Counted from the first letter of the stretch, positions 35,874 through 44,754 are shown. The stretch is 64,000 nucleotides of DNA from Paenibacillus andongensis (GCF_025369935.1 NZ_CP104467.1:1991001-2055000), one strand, 5' to 3'. Notes: a model not told the origin generated them from the letters alone. Program-made: numbers and translations.

Positions 35874-36956
35874 ATGACACTGGAGCAAGACAATAAGCAG
35901 GATGTTTTCGTAAAGGATAACAGCATGGAGCAAGAAAAAGGTGCGAAAAACATCGGGGAAGAACAAGATGTTTTCGTTCGGGAGTACTTTGTTGGGGTAG
36001 ATCTGGGAGGCACGAAGATGTTGGCCGCCTTGGTTGCGTACGATGGCAGCATCATCGCACGGGAAGAGATTCCCACCCTTGCGCAGCAGGGGGAGGTAGC
36101 CGTACTCGATCGGCTGGGCAACATGATCGAGGGGATTCTAGCGGCTGTGCCCGGCAGCCGCAGCGCTCTCCGCGGTATTGGCGTCGCCACCGCAGGTACG
36201 CTCGATACGGCGAACGGTGTCGTCACCTTCGCCACGAACCTCGGCTGGCGCGACGTCGCCGTCGCCGCCGTGTTGTCGGACCGCTTCGCTTGCGAGGTCC
36301 GGCTCGAGAACGACGCCACCGCTGCTGCGGCCGGCGAATGGCTGGCCGGCGCGGGCGAGGGCGCGCCGGATTGTATATTCGTGACGATCTCCACGGGGAT
36401 CGGCGGGGGCATCATCTCCGGCGGCCGCTTGATCGCCGGAGTCAACCATAACGCAGGGGAGCTCGGTCACATTTCCATTGATGGAAATGGGCCGCGCTGC
36501 CTCTGCGGGAATGTGGGGTGCCTGGAGCTCTACGCGTCAGGCACTGCAATTGGCCGTCGCGGCGCCGAGCATGTGCGCCGCGTTGTTGGAGGCGACGGCG
36601 ATGCAGCCGGCGCCCTGACGAGGCTCGCGGGAGGCGACCCAGACCGCGTCGATGCGCGGTTGGTCGCGGCCGCAGCCGCGGAAGGGGATGCCGATGCAAG
36701 CGGCATCCTGCGCGAAGCGGGACGAGCCCTCGGCATCGGGCTCGTGAGCATCCTCCACCTGCTCAATCCACAGGTGGTCATTCTTGGCGGCGGCGCTTCG
36801 CATATCGGCGAGCCGCTCCTAGGTCCGATGCGTGAGATCATCGAAGATCGCTGTCTGCCTTCGATTCTAAGTCCGGTCCGATTCGTCACATCCGCTCTTG
36901 GTTCCTCCGCAGGAGCTGTAGGCGCAGCACTGCTCATGTCGAGGGATGGGCGCTGA
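35874..36956 (+). CDS. ROK family sugar kinase (glucokinase/N-acetylglucosamine kinase type)
   Basis: A 360-residue kinase. It has a phosphate-binding motif GVDLGGTKMLAALV at about 42-55, a substrate and catalytic segment NDATAAAAGEW, a TISTGIGGGIISGG segment, the ROK signature AGELGHISIDGNGPRC and the zinc motif CLCGNVGCLE. The ~38 residues before the ROK fold carry two copies of QDVFV, a duplicated segment that looks accessory. It probably phosphorylates the GlcNAc released by NagZ (inference). The central part of the gene is much richer in G+C than its neighbours. Confidence 0.87.
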   Translation: MTLEQDNKQDVFVKDNSMEQEKGAKNIGEEQDVFVREYFVGVDLGGTKMLAALVAYDGSIIAREEIPTLAQQGEVAVLDRLGNMIEGILAAVPGSRSALRGIGVATAGTLDTANGVVTFATNLGWRDVAVAAVLSDRFACEVRLENDATAAAAGEWLAGAGEGAPDCIFVTISTGIGGGIISGGRLIAGVNHNAGELGHISIDGNGPRCLCGNVGCLELYASGTAIGRRGAEHVRRVVGGDGDAAGALTRLAGGDPDRVDARLVAAAAAEGDADASGILREAGRALGIGLVSILHLLNPQVVILGGGASHIGEPLLGPMREIIEDRCLPSILSPVRFVTSALGSSAGAVGAALLMSRDGR

Positions 36957-36968
36957 GTCATTTCATTT

Positions 36969-36982
36969 TATGACTGGTCATA
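36969..36982. promoter_or_regulatory. Possible operator before the MFS gene
   Basis: An interrupted palindrome TATGAC-TG-GTCATA in the 160-bp gap between the ROK kinase gene and the MFS gene. Such short dyads are often repressor sites, but no matching regulator gene is adjacent. Confidence 0.3.
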
Positions 36983-37119
36983 TGACAAATTGCACTAGAC
37001 GTTAGACACCTTTTTCGTTACATTAGATGAGGTTTATGAAACTTTCTTGGTTCCGATTACGTCGGAATGAAGTTGACGTTTTATGGACCAATCTATTAAC
37101 GAAGGGGTGTTTTTTTTCT

Positions 37120-38376
37120 ATGTCACAAGCCGTATCTAATGCTGCGCCAACGATGCGTTCTTTTTTTGCCAATCGTTTCGTGCAGTCCATTATGTTATCG
37201 GGTCTTTTTCTCCAAATCGGGATTTGGATTCGTAACTTCGCAATTCTCCTCTATGTAACCGACATGACGAATAATGATCCTTACTCGGTTTCCTTGATTT
37301 CCGTTGCCGAGTTTGCGCCAATATTTATTTTCTCTTTCATTGGCGGTGCTTTTGCGGATCGATGGAGACCGAAGCTCACGATGGTTTGGTGCGATATTCT
37401 CAGCGCAGCCTCGGTGTTTATCATTATGATTACCCTGTATTATGGTTCATGGAAGGCGATCTTTTTTGCTACATTAGTGTCGTCCATCCTATCCCAATTC
37501 TCTCAACCGTCCGGGATGAAGCTGTTCAAGGTTCATGTGCATGAATCCCAAATGCAAATGGGGATGTCGCTGTTTCAATCCATGATGGCCATCTTTATGA
37601 TTTTGGGTCCAATTATGGGGACTTTCGTGTACTATACTTTTGGAATCGAAGTCGCTATTGCAATCATGGGAATTTGCTTCGTGCTTTCAGCTGTTGTACT
37701 AACGTTTCTACCATCTGACCGTAAAGCTGAAAAAGGATCAGCAGGACCATCCACACATATTTTTGCTGAAATGGGCGAAGGTTTCCGGTATGTGCTGAAA
37801 AATAAAATGCTTGTCACTTTGGGAGGCTGCTTTGCCGTTGCCGGTCTTGCTATTGGTCTAATCAGTCCGCTTGGTATCTTCCTTGTTACGGAAAATCTAG
37901 GCTTGCCTAAAGAGAACTTGCAATGGTTTATGGCCACGAATGGCGTCGCGATGATTATCGGCGGAGGCTTGACGATGGGGTTTTCCAAAAAAATGTCGTC
38001 GCAAGCGCTCCTTATTCTTGGGATGTCCGTAAGTGTTGTTGCGTTTGCAGTCATTGGTATGACACATCTGCTATGGGTCGCACTTTTGATGCAATTTATG
38101 TCCGGTCTGGTCATGCCTGCGATCCAAATTGGTATCAATACCATGATTCTTGGCAACACGGAGGAATCGTTCGTGGGTCGTGTGAATGGTATTCTGAATC
38201 CATTGTTCATGGGAGCCATGGTCATCACAATGAGTTTGGCTGGAAGTATCAAGGCTGCCTTCTCGCTTGAAACGATTTATATAACTTGTGCAGCTTTGTT
38301 TCTAGTTGGGGTCTTCATTATGGTGCCTTCTTTGAAATATAAGCAACATGTGGTTTCGCAGCCGAGCAGTGAGTGA
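37120..38376 (+). CDS. MFS efflux transporter (MFS_3/EntS-like)
   Basis: An exporter of about 418 residues with 12 predicted helices. The motif-A-like loop GGAFADRWRPKLTMVWCD lies between helices 2 and 3. It resembles the group that includes macrolide and siderophore exporters. The ATG at 37120 follows AAGGGGTG by 10 nt; the in-frame ATG at 37027 would add a Trp/Arg-rich tail that does not look native. The substrate is unknown. Confidence 0.82.
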   Translation: MSQAVSNAAPTMRSFFANRFVQSIMLSGLFLQIGIWIRNFAILLYVTDMTNNDPYSVSLISVAEFAPIFIFSFIGGAFADRWRPKLTMVWCDILSAASVFIIMITLYYGSWKAIFFATLVSSILSQFSQPSGMKLFKVHVHESQMQMGMSLFQSMMAIFMILGPIMGTFVYYTFGIEVAIAIMGICFVLSAVVLTFLPSDRKAEKGSAGPSTHIFAEMGEGFRYVLKNKMLVTLGGCFAVAGLAIGLISPLGIFLVTENLGLPKENLQWFMATNGVAMIIGGGLTMGFSKKMSSQALLILGMSVSVVAFAVIGMTHLLWVALLMQFMSGLVMPAIQIGINTMILGNTEESFVGRVNGILNPLFMGAMVITMSLAGSIKAAFSLETIYITCAALFLVGVFIMVPSLKYKQHVVSQPSSE

Positions 38377-38473
38377 TTCATAAACCCTCTCGAATGTCGG
38401 TGAATAAAGGGGCTGTCTCGAAAGTAGATCTACTTGAGGACAGTCCTGTTCTCTTTAAATTAGACTTATTCTC

Positions 38474-38524
38474 AAAAAAATAGCGGACAGTAAGGCTATA
38501 CCGGCCAACTGTCCTTATTTTTTT
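38474..38524. terminator. Bidirectional terminator after the MFS gene
   Basis: AAAAAAATAGCGGACAGT (38474-38491) pairs with ACTGTCC...ATTTTTTT (38508-38524). Confidence 0.7.
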
Positions 38525-38742
38525 GTATACAACTGCTTTCTTCCATTGATGGTTGCACGACACTTCCATTTTACCGAGGATTGGTTTCTTTTGGCTTCTT
38601 GGGGAGAGAACCCCGAAGGATTCGCCCGCGCGAGCGGAGCGTTAGCAAAGGAGATCAGTGTCTACATCTACCACTAAGTTCGTCTGCGTCGAGTCTTCTT
38701 CATGGATACATGCATCCGTTTACCAATGTTAGCTTCACTAAA

Positions 38743-38920
38743 GGGAACGTAGTGACGTTATTTACGCGAAAATAGCTCTAATTCAAGCAAACGAGGAACG
38801 TAGTGACGTTATTTCGTTGTTTTTAGCTTCAAATAGCTCAAATTTCATCAAATAACGCCTTCTCGTTCCGCCGATTCAATTTTTAGCTCATTTTAACCAA
38901 TTTAGCGGCTTGTCGTTCCG
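38743..38920. repeat. Second cluster of the GGAACG intergenic repeat
   Basis: Four copies: GGGAACGTAGTGACGTTATTT at about 38743 and again at about 38794 in plus orientation, then AAATAACGCCTTCTCGTTCC (about 38850) and TTTAGCGGCTTGTCGTTCCG (38901-38920) inverted. This is the same head-to-head layout as at 17.35-17.68 kb. Confidence 0.6.
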
Positions 38921-39080
38921 TTAAGATCAACGCTGCCCCCCCCAAGGTTTATATAACCATTTTTATACGAAAATGAATGGTGGTGTCCGTCAGGCCATGT
39001 TAGTTGGGACAGCCCCTTTTGTGCAAGATCACCCGATTTCTGCTAGGATTATTATAAAAGAATGTTTAAAAGGTGTGTGA

Positions 39081-40688
39081 ATGATGCTTCAGTTGTTCGT
39101 CGATATGATTGAGCGGGTTGGATTCCTGATTGCGCTCGCATTTGCCTTTTCTCGAAGTCGTTGGATGCGCAGTATTATGAGCTATCAAGGTACCAGGACC
39201 TATCAATGGCGATTTCTTTTCTTTTTCACGGCTTATGCGATTCTCGCTACCTACTCGGGTGTGACGGTTTCGGAGTACACGTATCGACCGGCACCCTGGA
39301 TCGGTGAAGTTGCGCCAACAGCGGCCATAGCCAATGCTCGAACCGTTGGAGTCGTCATTGCCGGCCTGCTTGGCGGTGTGAAAAGCGGGCTCATCGTTGG
39401 TATCGCGGCCGGACTGCATCGTTACAGCTTGGGTGGATTCGTTGCCGTGGCTTGTATGATTGCGCCTATTCTACAAGGTATCTTGGCTGGACTCTGCCGC
39501 AATGCGTTAAAGAAACGCTTCCGCAAGGTGGCATCTATTCAACTCGCCTTTCTTGTTGGCTTCATGGCTGAAGCTCTGCAAATGGTCCTTATTCTTGCCC
39601 TCGCTAAGCCTTGGGGAGATGCTGTAGACCTGGTTTCACTCATAGGTTTGCCTCAAACTCTTGCTAACAGCATCGGTGTGGCGCTTTATTTCGTGCTTTA
39701 CAACACGATGGAGCGCGAAGAGGAGCGCATCGGCGCGGAGCATGCTCACAAAGCGCTGCAAATCGCGGATATGACGATGCCGCTTTGGCGGCTGGAGTTC
39801 GATAAGGCGGTACGTGAAATCGCGAAGGTTTTGAATAAGGAAATGAAGGCAGTTGGGGCCTTTTTCAGCAAGAATGGCTCGGCATGGATAGCGGAAGGAA
39901 GAAAAACGAAGCATTGGATCGACTTGTTCATTTATATTCCGAATCATCCTTCGATCGGGCAATTTCGTTTGTATTTTGAACGAGAGCAGGATGATAACCC
40001 GTCTCGTAGACGAATGCTCACTTCACTAGCCGGCCTGCTTTCTCAGCAGTATGCGTTTGTCGAATCCGAGAGGCAGGCACAGCTGCTGGCCGATGCAGAG
40101 ATTCGTTCACTCCAAGCGCAGATGAATCCCCATTTCCTCTTTAATGTGCTGAACACTGTCAAATCATTTATTCGCACCAAACCGGAAGAGGCCCGTCAGA
40201 TGGTGATGCATCTGTCTAAATTTTTACGCAAAAACATGAGCCATAATAACCAACGCATGATCACCATACGTGATGAATATGAATTGGTTATGTCTTATCT
40301 CAGTTTGATTAAATCACGTCTGGGGGATCAAATGGATTTTTTTGCTGAAATTGATGAAAGCTTGCTGGATCATCAGATCCCTCCATTTACGATTCAGCCT
40401 CTTGTCGAGAACGCCATTGTTCATGGGATCAAAAATAAAAAAGGCATCGGTGTGATCAGGCTTACGGTGAAGGAGGAGCTTGACGACGGAAAGCTGCATG
40501 CGCGGATTACCGTCGAGGACAATGGAGTTGGTCTAGAAACTGAAAAGCTTAACAGTCATGGGGAACACGCCGGCATGGCCTTACGGAATATCGAGCAGCG
40601 TCTAAACTATCATTACGGAAGAGAGCATCCTCTTGAAATTGAGAGCAAGCCAGGAGAAGGTACAAAAATTAGATTCTGGGTGAGGTGA
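39081..40688 (+). CDS. LytS/BtsS-type sensor histidine kinase
   Basis: A 535-residue membrane kinase. It has a 5TM-5TMR_LYT sensor (about 1-190), a GAF-like region (about 230-330), a His_kinase domain with MNPHFLFNVLNTVKSF (phospho-acceptor His near 353) and an HATPase with VEDNGVGLE. Related kinases sense membrane potential (LytS) or extracellular pyruvate (BtsS/YpdA). The next gene is its LytTR regulator, followed by a CstA-family transporter, which favours the pyruvate-sensing type. Confidence 0.88.
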   Translation: MMLQLFVDMIERVGFLIALAFAFSRSRWMRSIMSYQGTRTYQWRFLFFFTAYAILATYSGVTVSEYTYRPAPWIGEVAPTAAIANARTVGVVIAGLLGGVKSGLIVGIAAGLHRYSLGGFVAVACMIAPILQGILAGLCRNALKKRFRKVASIQLAFLVGFMAEALQMVLILALAKPWGDAVDLVSLIGLPQTLANSIGVALYFVLYNTMEREEERIGAEHAHKALQIADMTMPLWRLEFDKAVREIAKVLNKEMKAVGAFFSKNGSAWIAEGRKTKHWIDLFIYIPNHPSIGQFRLYFEREQDDNPSRRRMLTSLAGLLSQQYAFVESERQAQLLADAEIRSLQAQMNPHFLFNVLNTVKSFIRTKPEEARQMVMHLSKFLRKNMSHNNQRMITIRDEYELVMSYLSLIKSRLGDQMDFFAEIDESLLDHQIPPFTIQPLVENAIVHGIKNKKGIGVIRLTVKEELDDGKLHARITVEDNGVGLETEKLNSHGEHAGMALRNIEQRLNYHYGREHPLEIESKPGEGTKIRFWVR

Positions 40689-40694
40689 TGGTCG

Positions 40695-41438
40695 GTGGGC
40701 TGGAATATCGTGATTGCTGATGATGAAGCTCCGGCAAGGGAGGAATTAGCTTATCTCTTGGAGCAGTTTGAAGATGTGGACAAGGTGACCCCGGCGACCG
40801 GCGGTATGGATGCGATAAAGAAGGTAAAAGAGCAAGCTCCGGATGTCTTATTTCTCGATATGGACATGCCGGATTTAAACGGGCTTCAAGTGGCGGAAAT
40901 CGTCCTTGAGATCAATCCGCAGGTGAAGATTGTATTCTCCACTGCGTACGATCAATATGCCGTCCATGCCTTTAAGCTGCGTGCTTTTCATTATATGCTT
41001 AAGCCCTATGACGAAGAAGATTTAGCAATCGTCTTTCGAGAGCTGCGTAAAATTCGAATGCAGAACGGATCGGTCGCTATAATCCATCCTTCCTCCGGAA
41101 TAACAAGTGTGAAATTAGCCCTAGAATTGGAGGAAGGCATTACCTACGTGTCACCCAAGGACATCATGTATATCAGCAAAGAAATCAAACATGTACAGGT
41201 TCATCTTCATGATAAAGCTTATAACGTATCCTATACATTAGTAGAACTGGAACAAAAATTGGAGCCATTTGGATTTTTTCGCTGTCACAAAAGCTATCTA
41301 GTCAATCTGGCATCCATTATCGAGATGAAGACCTGGGTCAACGGAGCATACAATCTGGTCATGGATGACGCCAGTCGAAGCAGCATACCCGTTAGCCGAA
41401 ATTATGTGAAGCTGCTGCGTTTGAAACTCGAAATTTAA
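40695..41438 (+). CDS. LytTR response regulator
   Basis: A 247-residue regulator. The receiver domain has ADDE at 8-11, the phospho-acceptor D55 in VLFLDMDMPD, and Lys in YMLKPYDEED. The C-terminal LytTR DNA-binding domain (about 145-245) contains DIMYISKEIKHVQVHLHDKAYNV and FFRCHKSYLVNLASI. The start is a GTG 6 bp after the kinase stop. Its likely target is the cstA-type gene downstream. Confidence 0.9.
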   Translation: MGWNIVIADDEAPAREELAYLLEQFEDVDKVTPATGGMDAIKKVKEQAPDVLFLDMDMPDLNGLQVAEIVLEINPQVKIVFSTAYDQYAVHAFKLRAFHYMLKPYDEEDLAIVFRELRKIRMQNGSVAIIHPSSGITSVKLALELEEGITYVSPKDIMYISKEIKHVQVHLHDKAYNVSYTLVELEQKLEPFGFFRCHKSYLVNLASIIEMKTWVNGAYNLVMDDASRSSIPVSRNYVKLLRLKLEI

Positions 41439-41508
41439 CATCATAAGGCCCAAATCTGGCATGATGCGCTCCAGATATTTCGCTCGGAAACCAAACAAGC
41501 TATACTTC

Positions 41509-41523
41509 TTGTAAGCGCTAACA
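41509..41523. promoter_or_regulatory. Catabolite-responsive element (cre) before the CstA-type gene
   Basis: TTGTAAGCGCTAACA fits the 15-nt WTGNAANCGNWNNCW cre consensus at every constrained position. A TATACT box ends at 41506, so CcpA bound here would overlap the start of transcription. Confidence 0.75.
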
Positions 41524-41606
41524 ATCATGAGTCAAATGGAGGGGAATCAAGGGGATGACCAGTGGCGCTTATGGATGTATGGGCTCATTTTTGTGTTCAA
41601 ACGAGA

Positions 41607-41621
41607 ATGTAAACACTTACT
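41607..41621. promoter_or_regulatory. Second cre-like site before the CstA-type gene
   Basis: ATGTAAACACTTACT differs from the cre consensus only at the central G. It ends immediately before the ribosome binding site at 41622. Confidence 0.45.
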
Positions 41622-41634
41622 GGGAGTGATAGAT

Positions 41635-43695
41635 ATGAAAAACAAATTAACTTCGTATGTGGTCTGGGGTGCGATTGCCGCGTTAGGTGCAGCTGGTTTT
41701 GCAATGCTCGCTCTTTCGAATGGCGAGAAAATTTCGGCCGTTTGGTTAATCATTGCGGCGATTTGTACGTATGCATTTGGTTACCGTTTTTATAGTCGTT
41801 TTATTGCTAAGAAAATATATGAGTTAAATGACAAACGGGCAACCCCAGCTCATGTTCATAATGATTCCAAGGATTATGTTCCGACCAATAAATATGTTCT
41901 CTTTGGTCATCACTTCGCGGCCATCGCCGGAGCAGGACCGCTTGTTGGTCCGATACTAGCTGCACAAATGGGGTATTTACCGAGCATTCTCTGGATTATT
42001 ATCGGGGCCGTTCTCGCCGGCTGTGTGCAAGACTTTGTGACGCTTGTCGGATCCATGCGACGGGACGGTAAGTCGCTCGGGCAAATGGCCAAGGATGAAG
42101 TCGGTCGATTCAGCGGTACGTTAGCATCCATTGCAACATTAGCGATTCTGATTATTATCGTTGCTGTTCTCGGTCTCGTCGTTGTAAAAGCGTTAGCAGA
42201 ATCTCCATGGGGCTTATTTACGATCGCCATGACCATGCCGATTGCCATATTCATGGGCTTTTATATGCGCTATATTCGCCCAGGTAAAGTGATCGAGGGT
42301 TCTATCATTGGTTTCGTCTTATTGATGATTGCTTTATGGTCAGGACAGTACGTAGCAGAAAGTCCGATATTGTCTCATATGTTCACCTTCACCGCTCCGC
42401 AAATCGCCATTTTAATGGTAGTCTATGGCCTCATTGCCTCCATTTTGCCGGTTTGGGTACTTCTTGCACCGCGTGACTATTTGAGCTCTTTTTTGAAAAT
42501 CGGCGTTATCATCTTACTTGCTGGCGGCATCATGGTCCTTTTACCGGATCTGAAAATGCCGGCGGTGACGAAGTTTATTGATGGAACCGGACCAGTATTT
42601 TCCGGAAATTTATTCCCATTCTTATTCATTACGATTGCTTGCGGCGCGTGTTCCGGATTTCATTCCTTAATTTCGTCGGGGACGACCCCGAAAATGATCG
42701 ATCGAGAAAGTCATGCGCCTTTTATCGGTTATGCCGGTATGGCCGCAGAATCCTTCGTCGCTGTAATGGCATTGATCGCAGCGTGTGCTTTAGAACCCGG
42801 CATTTATTTCGCGATGAACGCCTCACCGGCAGTGATTGGAACCGATCCTGTGGCTGTCGCTGCGAAAATCTCATCCTGGGGCTTCACGCTGACACCTGAT
42901 CAGATTACTAGCACGGCCAAAGCAATCGGTGAAAAGACGATCCTTTCGAGAACTGGCGGGGCACCAACGCTTGCCGTAGGTATGGCTGAGATTTTTTCAA
43001 CGTTCCTAAATGGAGCTAAGGCATTCTGGTACCATTTTGCCATATTATTTGAAGCTGTCTTTATCTTAACAGCTGTGGATGCAGGTACACGCGTTGGACG
43101 TTTTATGCTGCAGGATCTGATTGGTAACTTCTACAAGCCATTTGGCAAAACCAAAGATTTGAAATACAATTTCATTGCTTCGCTGCTCGTTTGTTCGGCA
43201 TGGGGATACTTCTTGTATCAAGGAGCGGTTGATCCGTTCGGGGGGATCAATTCCTTATGGTCACTATTCGGAATAGCGAATCAAATGCTAGCTGCCATCG
43301 CTTTAGCTGTAGCGGTAACGATTATGATTAAAATGGGGAAAGCTCGCTATGCTTGGGTAGGTATCCTTCCGTTTGTGTTCCTCTCAGTGACGACATTGAC
43401 CGCAGGCTTTCAAAAGGCATTCTCGAATAATGCAGCGATAGGATTTTTGGCGGCAGCGAAGAAATACCAAGCAGGAATTGACAAAGGTCAAGTCATTGCG
43501 CCTGCAAAAAATATGGATGTCATGCATCAGATTGTGACAAATAACTATATCGATGCGGGCCTGACGATCTTCTTCGGCATCGTAGTCATTCTGATGATCA
43601 TCATCTCTCTACGGGTTTGGTATACGATCATCATTCAAAAACAAAAACCTAGATTAAATGAAGCACCTTTTGTACAATCCACATTTGGAGCCTGA
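41635..43695 (+). CDS. cstA: CstA-family carbon starvation protein / pyruvate symporter
   Basis: A 686-residue membrane protein with more than 14 hydrophobic segments. Typical CstA segments are HHFAAIAGAGPLVGPILAAQMGYLP, GACSGFHSLISSGTTPK and the C-terminal DAGTRVGRFMLQD. CstA and BtsT carry pyruvate (and possibly peptides) into the cell. I use the ATG at 41635, behind GGGAG; an upstream in-frame ATG at 41527 would place a cre site inside the coding sequence. It sits in a LytS-LytTR-CstA-YbdD unit, matching the BtsSR/BtsT logic. Confidence 0.9.
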   Translation: MKNKLTSYVVWGAIAALGAAGFAMLALSNGEKISAVWLIIAAICTYAFGYRFYSRFIAKKIYELNDKRATPAHVHNDSKDYVPTNKYVLFGHHFAAIAGAGPLVGPILAAQMGYLPSILWIIIGAVLAGCVQDFVTLVGSMRRDGKSLGQMAKDEVGRFSGTLASIATLAILIIIVAVLGLVVVKALAESPWGLFTIAMTMPIAIFMGFYMRYIRPGKVIEGSIIGFVLLMIALWSGQYVAESPILSHMFTFTAPQIAILMVVYGLIASILPVWVLLAPRDYLSSFLKIGVIILLAGGIMVLLPDLKMPAVTKFIDGTGPVFSGNLFPFLFITIACGACSGFHSLISSGTTPKMIDRESHAPFIGYAGMAAESFVAVMALIAACALEPGIYFAMNASPAVIGTDPVAVAAKISSWGFTLTPDQITSTAKAIGEKTILSRTGGAPTLAVGMAEIFSTFLNGAKAFWYHFAILFEAVFILTAVDAGTRVGRFMLQDLIGNFYKPFGKTKDLKYNFIASLLVCSAWGYFLYQGAVDPFGGINSLWSLFGIANQMLAAIALAVAVTIMIKMGKARYAWVGILPFVFLSVTTLTAGFQKAFSNNAAIGFLAAAKKYQAGIDKGQVIAPAKNMDVMHQIVTNNYIDAGLTIFFGIVVILMIIISLRVWYTIIIQKQKPRLNEAPFVQSTFGA

Positions 43696-43699
43696 TGCC

Positions 43700-43894
43700 A
43701 TGAAAACAATTGCAAGTTTTACAAGGAAGGTTAACGCGACAATCAAGGTTATATTCAATATCCCAGACTATGAAAGATACTTGAAGCATCAACAGGATCA
43801 CCATCCCAATGATACACCTTTGACGGAAAAGGAGTTTTACATGCTGTCCCTTCACGAACGTTATGAAAGCGGCAAAATTAATCGCTGCTGCTAA
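43700..43894 (+). CDS. YbdD/YjiX family small protein
   Basis: A 64-residue protein ending in GKINRCC, with the family pattern IPDYERYLKHQQDHHPNDTPLTEKEFY. YbdD/YjiX-type proteins are nearly always encoded just after CstA-type transporters and are needed for transport in some of them. The ATG at 43700 has GGAG 9 nt upstream; it lies 4 bp after the cstA stop codon, so the two are coupled. Confidence 0.85.
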   Translation: MKTIASFTRKVNATIKVIFNIPDYERYLKHQQDHHPNDTPLTEKEFYMLSLHERYESGKINRCC

Positions 43895-43899
43895 AGAGA

Positions 43900-43950
43900 A
43901 ACGGAGCATCACGGGAGGAATGTACCCGAGATGCTCCGTTTTATTTTTTT
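43900..43950 (+). terminator. Terminator of the cstA operon
   Basis: ACGGAGCATC / GATGCTCCGT perfect 10-bp stem with an inner GGG/CCC pair, followed by TTTATTTTTTT. Confidence 0.92.
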
Positions 43951-44704
43951 ATAGAAATGGGGCTCCAGCTTCCTTGAAAGCATGCTTCATTTCCGGTGTT
44001 ATGGATGAATCGCTGATAATTCCGATGGTTTCCTGGACTTCTCCTATGACAAACAAGGAGCTCCGGCTGAACTTGGAATGATCGGCAACGAGGTAAGTTT
44101 CCATCGACTGTTTCATCATGCGTCGATTGGTTTCGGCTTCCAGCTCATTATAAATCATCATGCCGCGAGATAAGGAAACGCCGTCCACACCCATGAATGT
44201 TTTGCGAATGCTGAGATTATCTAATGTTGCATTGGCAAGTGGTCCCGACAGTTCGAAGGTTTGGGTACGAATTACTCCACCCGTTAGAATGAGCTGCAGC
44301 CCCGGCGTACCAATTAGTTCATAAGCGATATTTACCGCGTTCGTGATAACCGTAAGGTTCTTAAATTGGTTAAGTTTTTTAGCGATAAAAGTCGTCGTCG
44401 TACCGCCGGTTAAACCGATGATATCGCCATCTTCAATATAGCGCAGCGCTTTGTCGGCGATTTCTTTCTTCTCGTCCGTGTAAAGGTCCATTTTGTTGAA
44501 AAATGGAACTTCGACCTTCAAGCTTTCAAGCACGGCGCCTCCAAAAGTGCGGATGCAGCGCTTTTCTTGTTCTAGTATTTCAAGGTCCCGTCTTGCCGTT
44601 GCTTCCGATACGGCAAACTGCTTAACGATATCGGTCAAGGCAATGGAGCCTTTATCTTTAATGGCTTGCATAATCGCATCGCGGCGAATGTCTGTCTTTC
44701 CCAT
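43949..44704 (-). CDS. DeoR/GlpR family transcriptional regulator
   Basis: A 251-residue regulator. The N-terminal winged helix-turn-helix (LTDIVKQFAVSEATARRDLEILEQE) is the DeoR signature. The C-terminal sugar-phosphate-binding DeoRC domain follows (IGLTGGTTTTFIAKKL, LTGGVIRTQTFELSGPLA, VDGVSLSRG). Such repressors respond to phosphorylated sugars. No sugar operon follows it on the same strand; the nearby aldo/keto reductase and Gfo/Idh genes, or distant genes, may be targets. A cre-like site lies upstream. Confidence 0.88.
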   Translation of the reverse strand: MGKTDIRRDAIMQAIKDKGSIALTDIVKQFAVSEATARRDLEILEQEKRCIRTFGGAVLESLKVEVPFFNKMDLYTDEKKEIADKALRYIEDGDIIGLTGGTTTTFIAKKLNQFKNLTVITNAVNIAYELIGTPGLQLILTGGVIRTQTFELSGPLANATLDNLSIRKTFMGVDGVSLSRGMMIYNELEAETNRRMMKQSMETYLVADHSKFSRSSLFVIGEVQETIGIISDSSITPEMKHAFKEAGAPFL

Positions 44705-44739
44705 GGTACCTCCTAAAAGCAGATCCTTATTCTTCCTGT

Positions 44740-44754
44740 AGGTAACGCTTTCTT
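44740..44754. promoter_or_regulatory. cre-like site upstream of the DeoR gene
   Basis: On the minus strand AAGAAAGCGTTACCT matches the cre consensus except for one position. It lies 36 bp before the DeoR start. Confidence 0.4.

Larger units (their letters stand above)
38406..39019. repeat. Inverted-repeat-bounded intergenic segment (possible MITE remnant)
   Basis: AAAGGGGCTGTC (38406-38417) is the reverse complement of GACAGCCCCTTT (39008-39019), with a further C/G match next to it. The 0.6-kb interior has no gene. It contains a terminator, an AGTAGATCTACT palindrome and a cluster of the GGAACG repeat. GGGGCTGTC-type termini are reminiscent of some insertion sequence ends. No target duplication is obvious. 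Confidence 0.45.

Noticed and set aside
36138-36961. Several ORFs opposite and within the ROK kinase gene
   Set aside because: The G+C-rich core has few stops in any frame; only the ROK frame shows conserved motifs.
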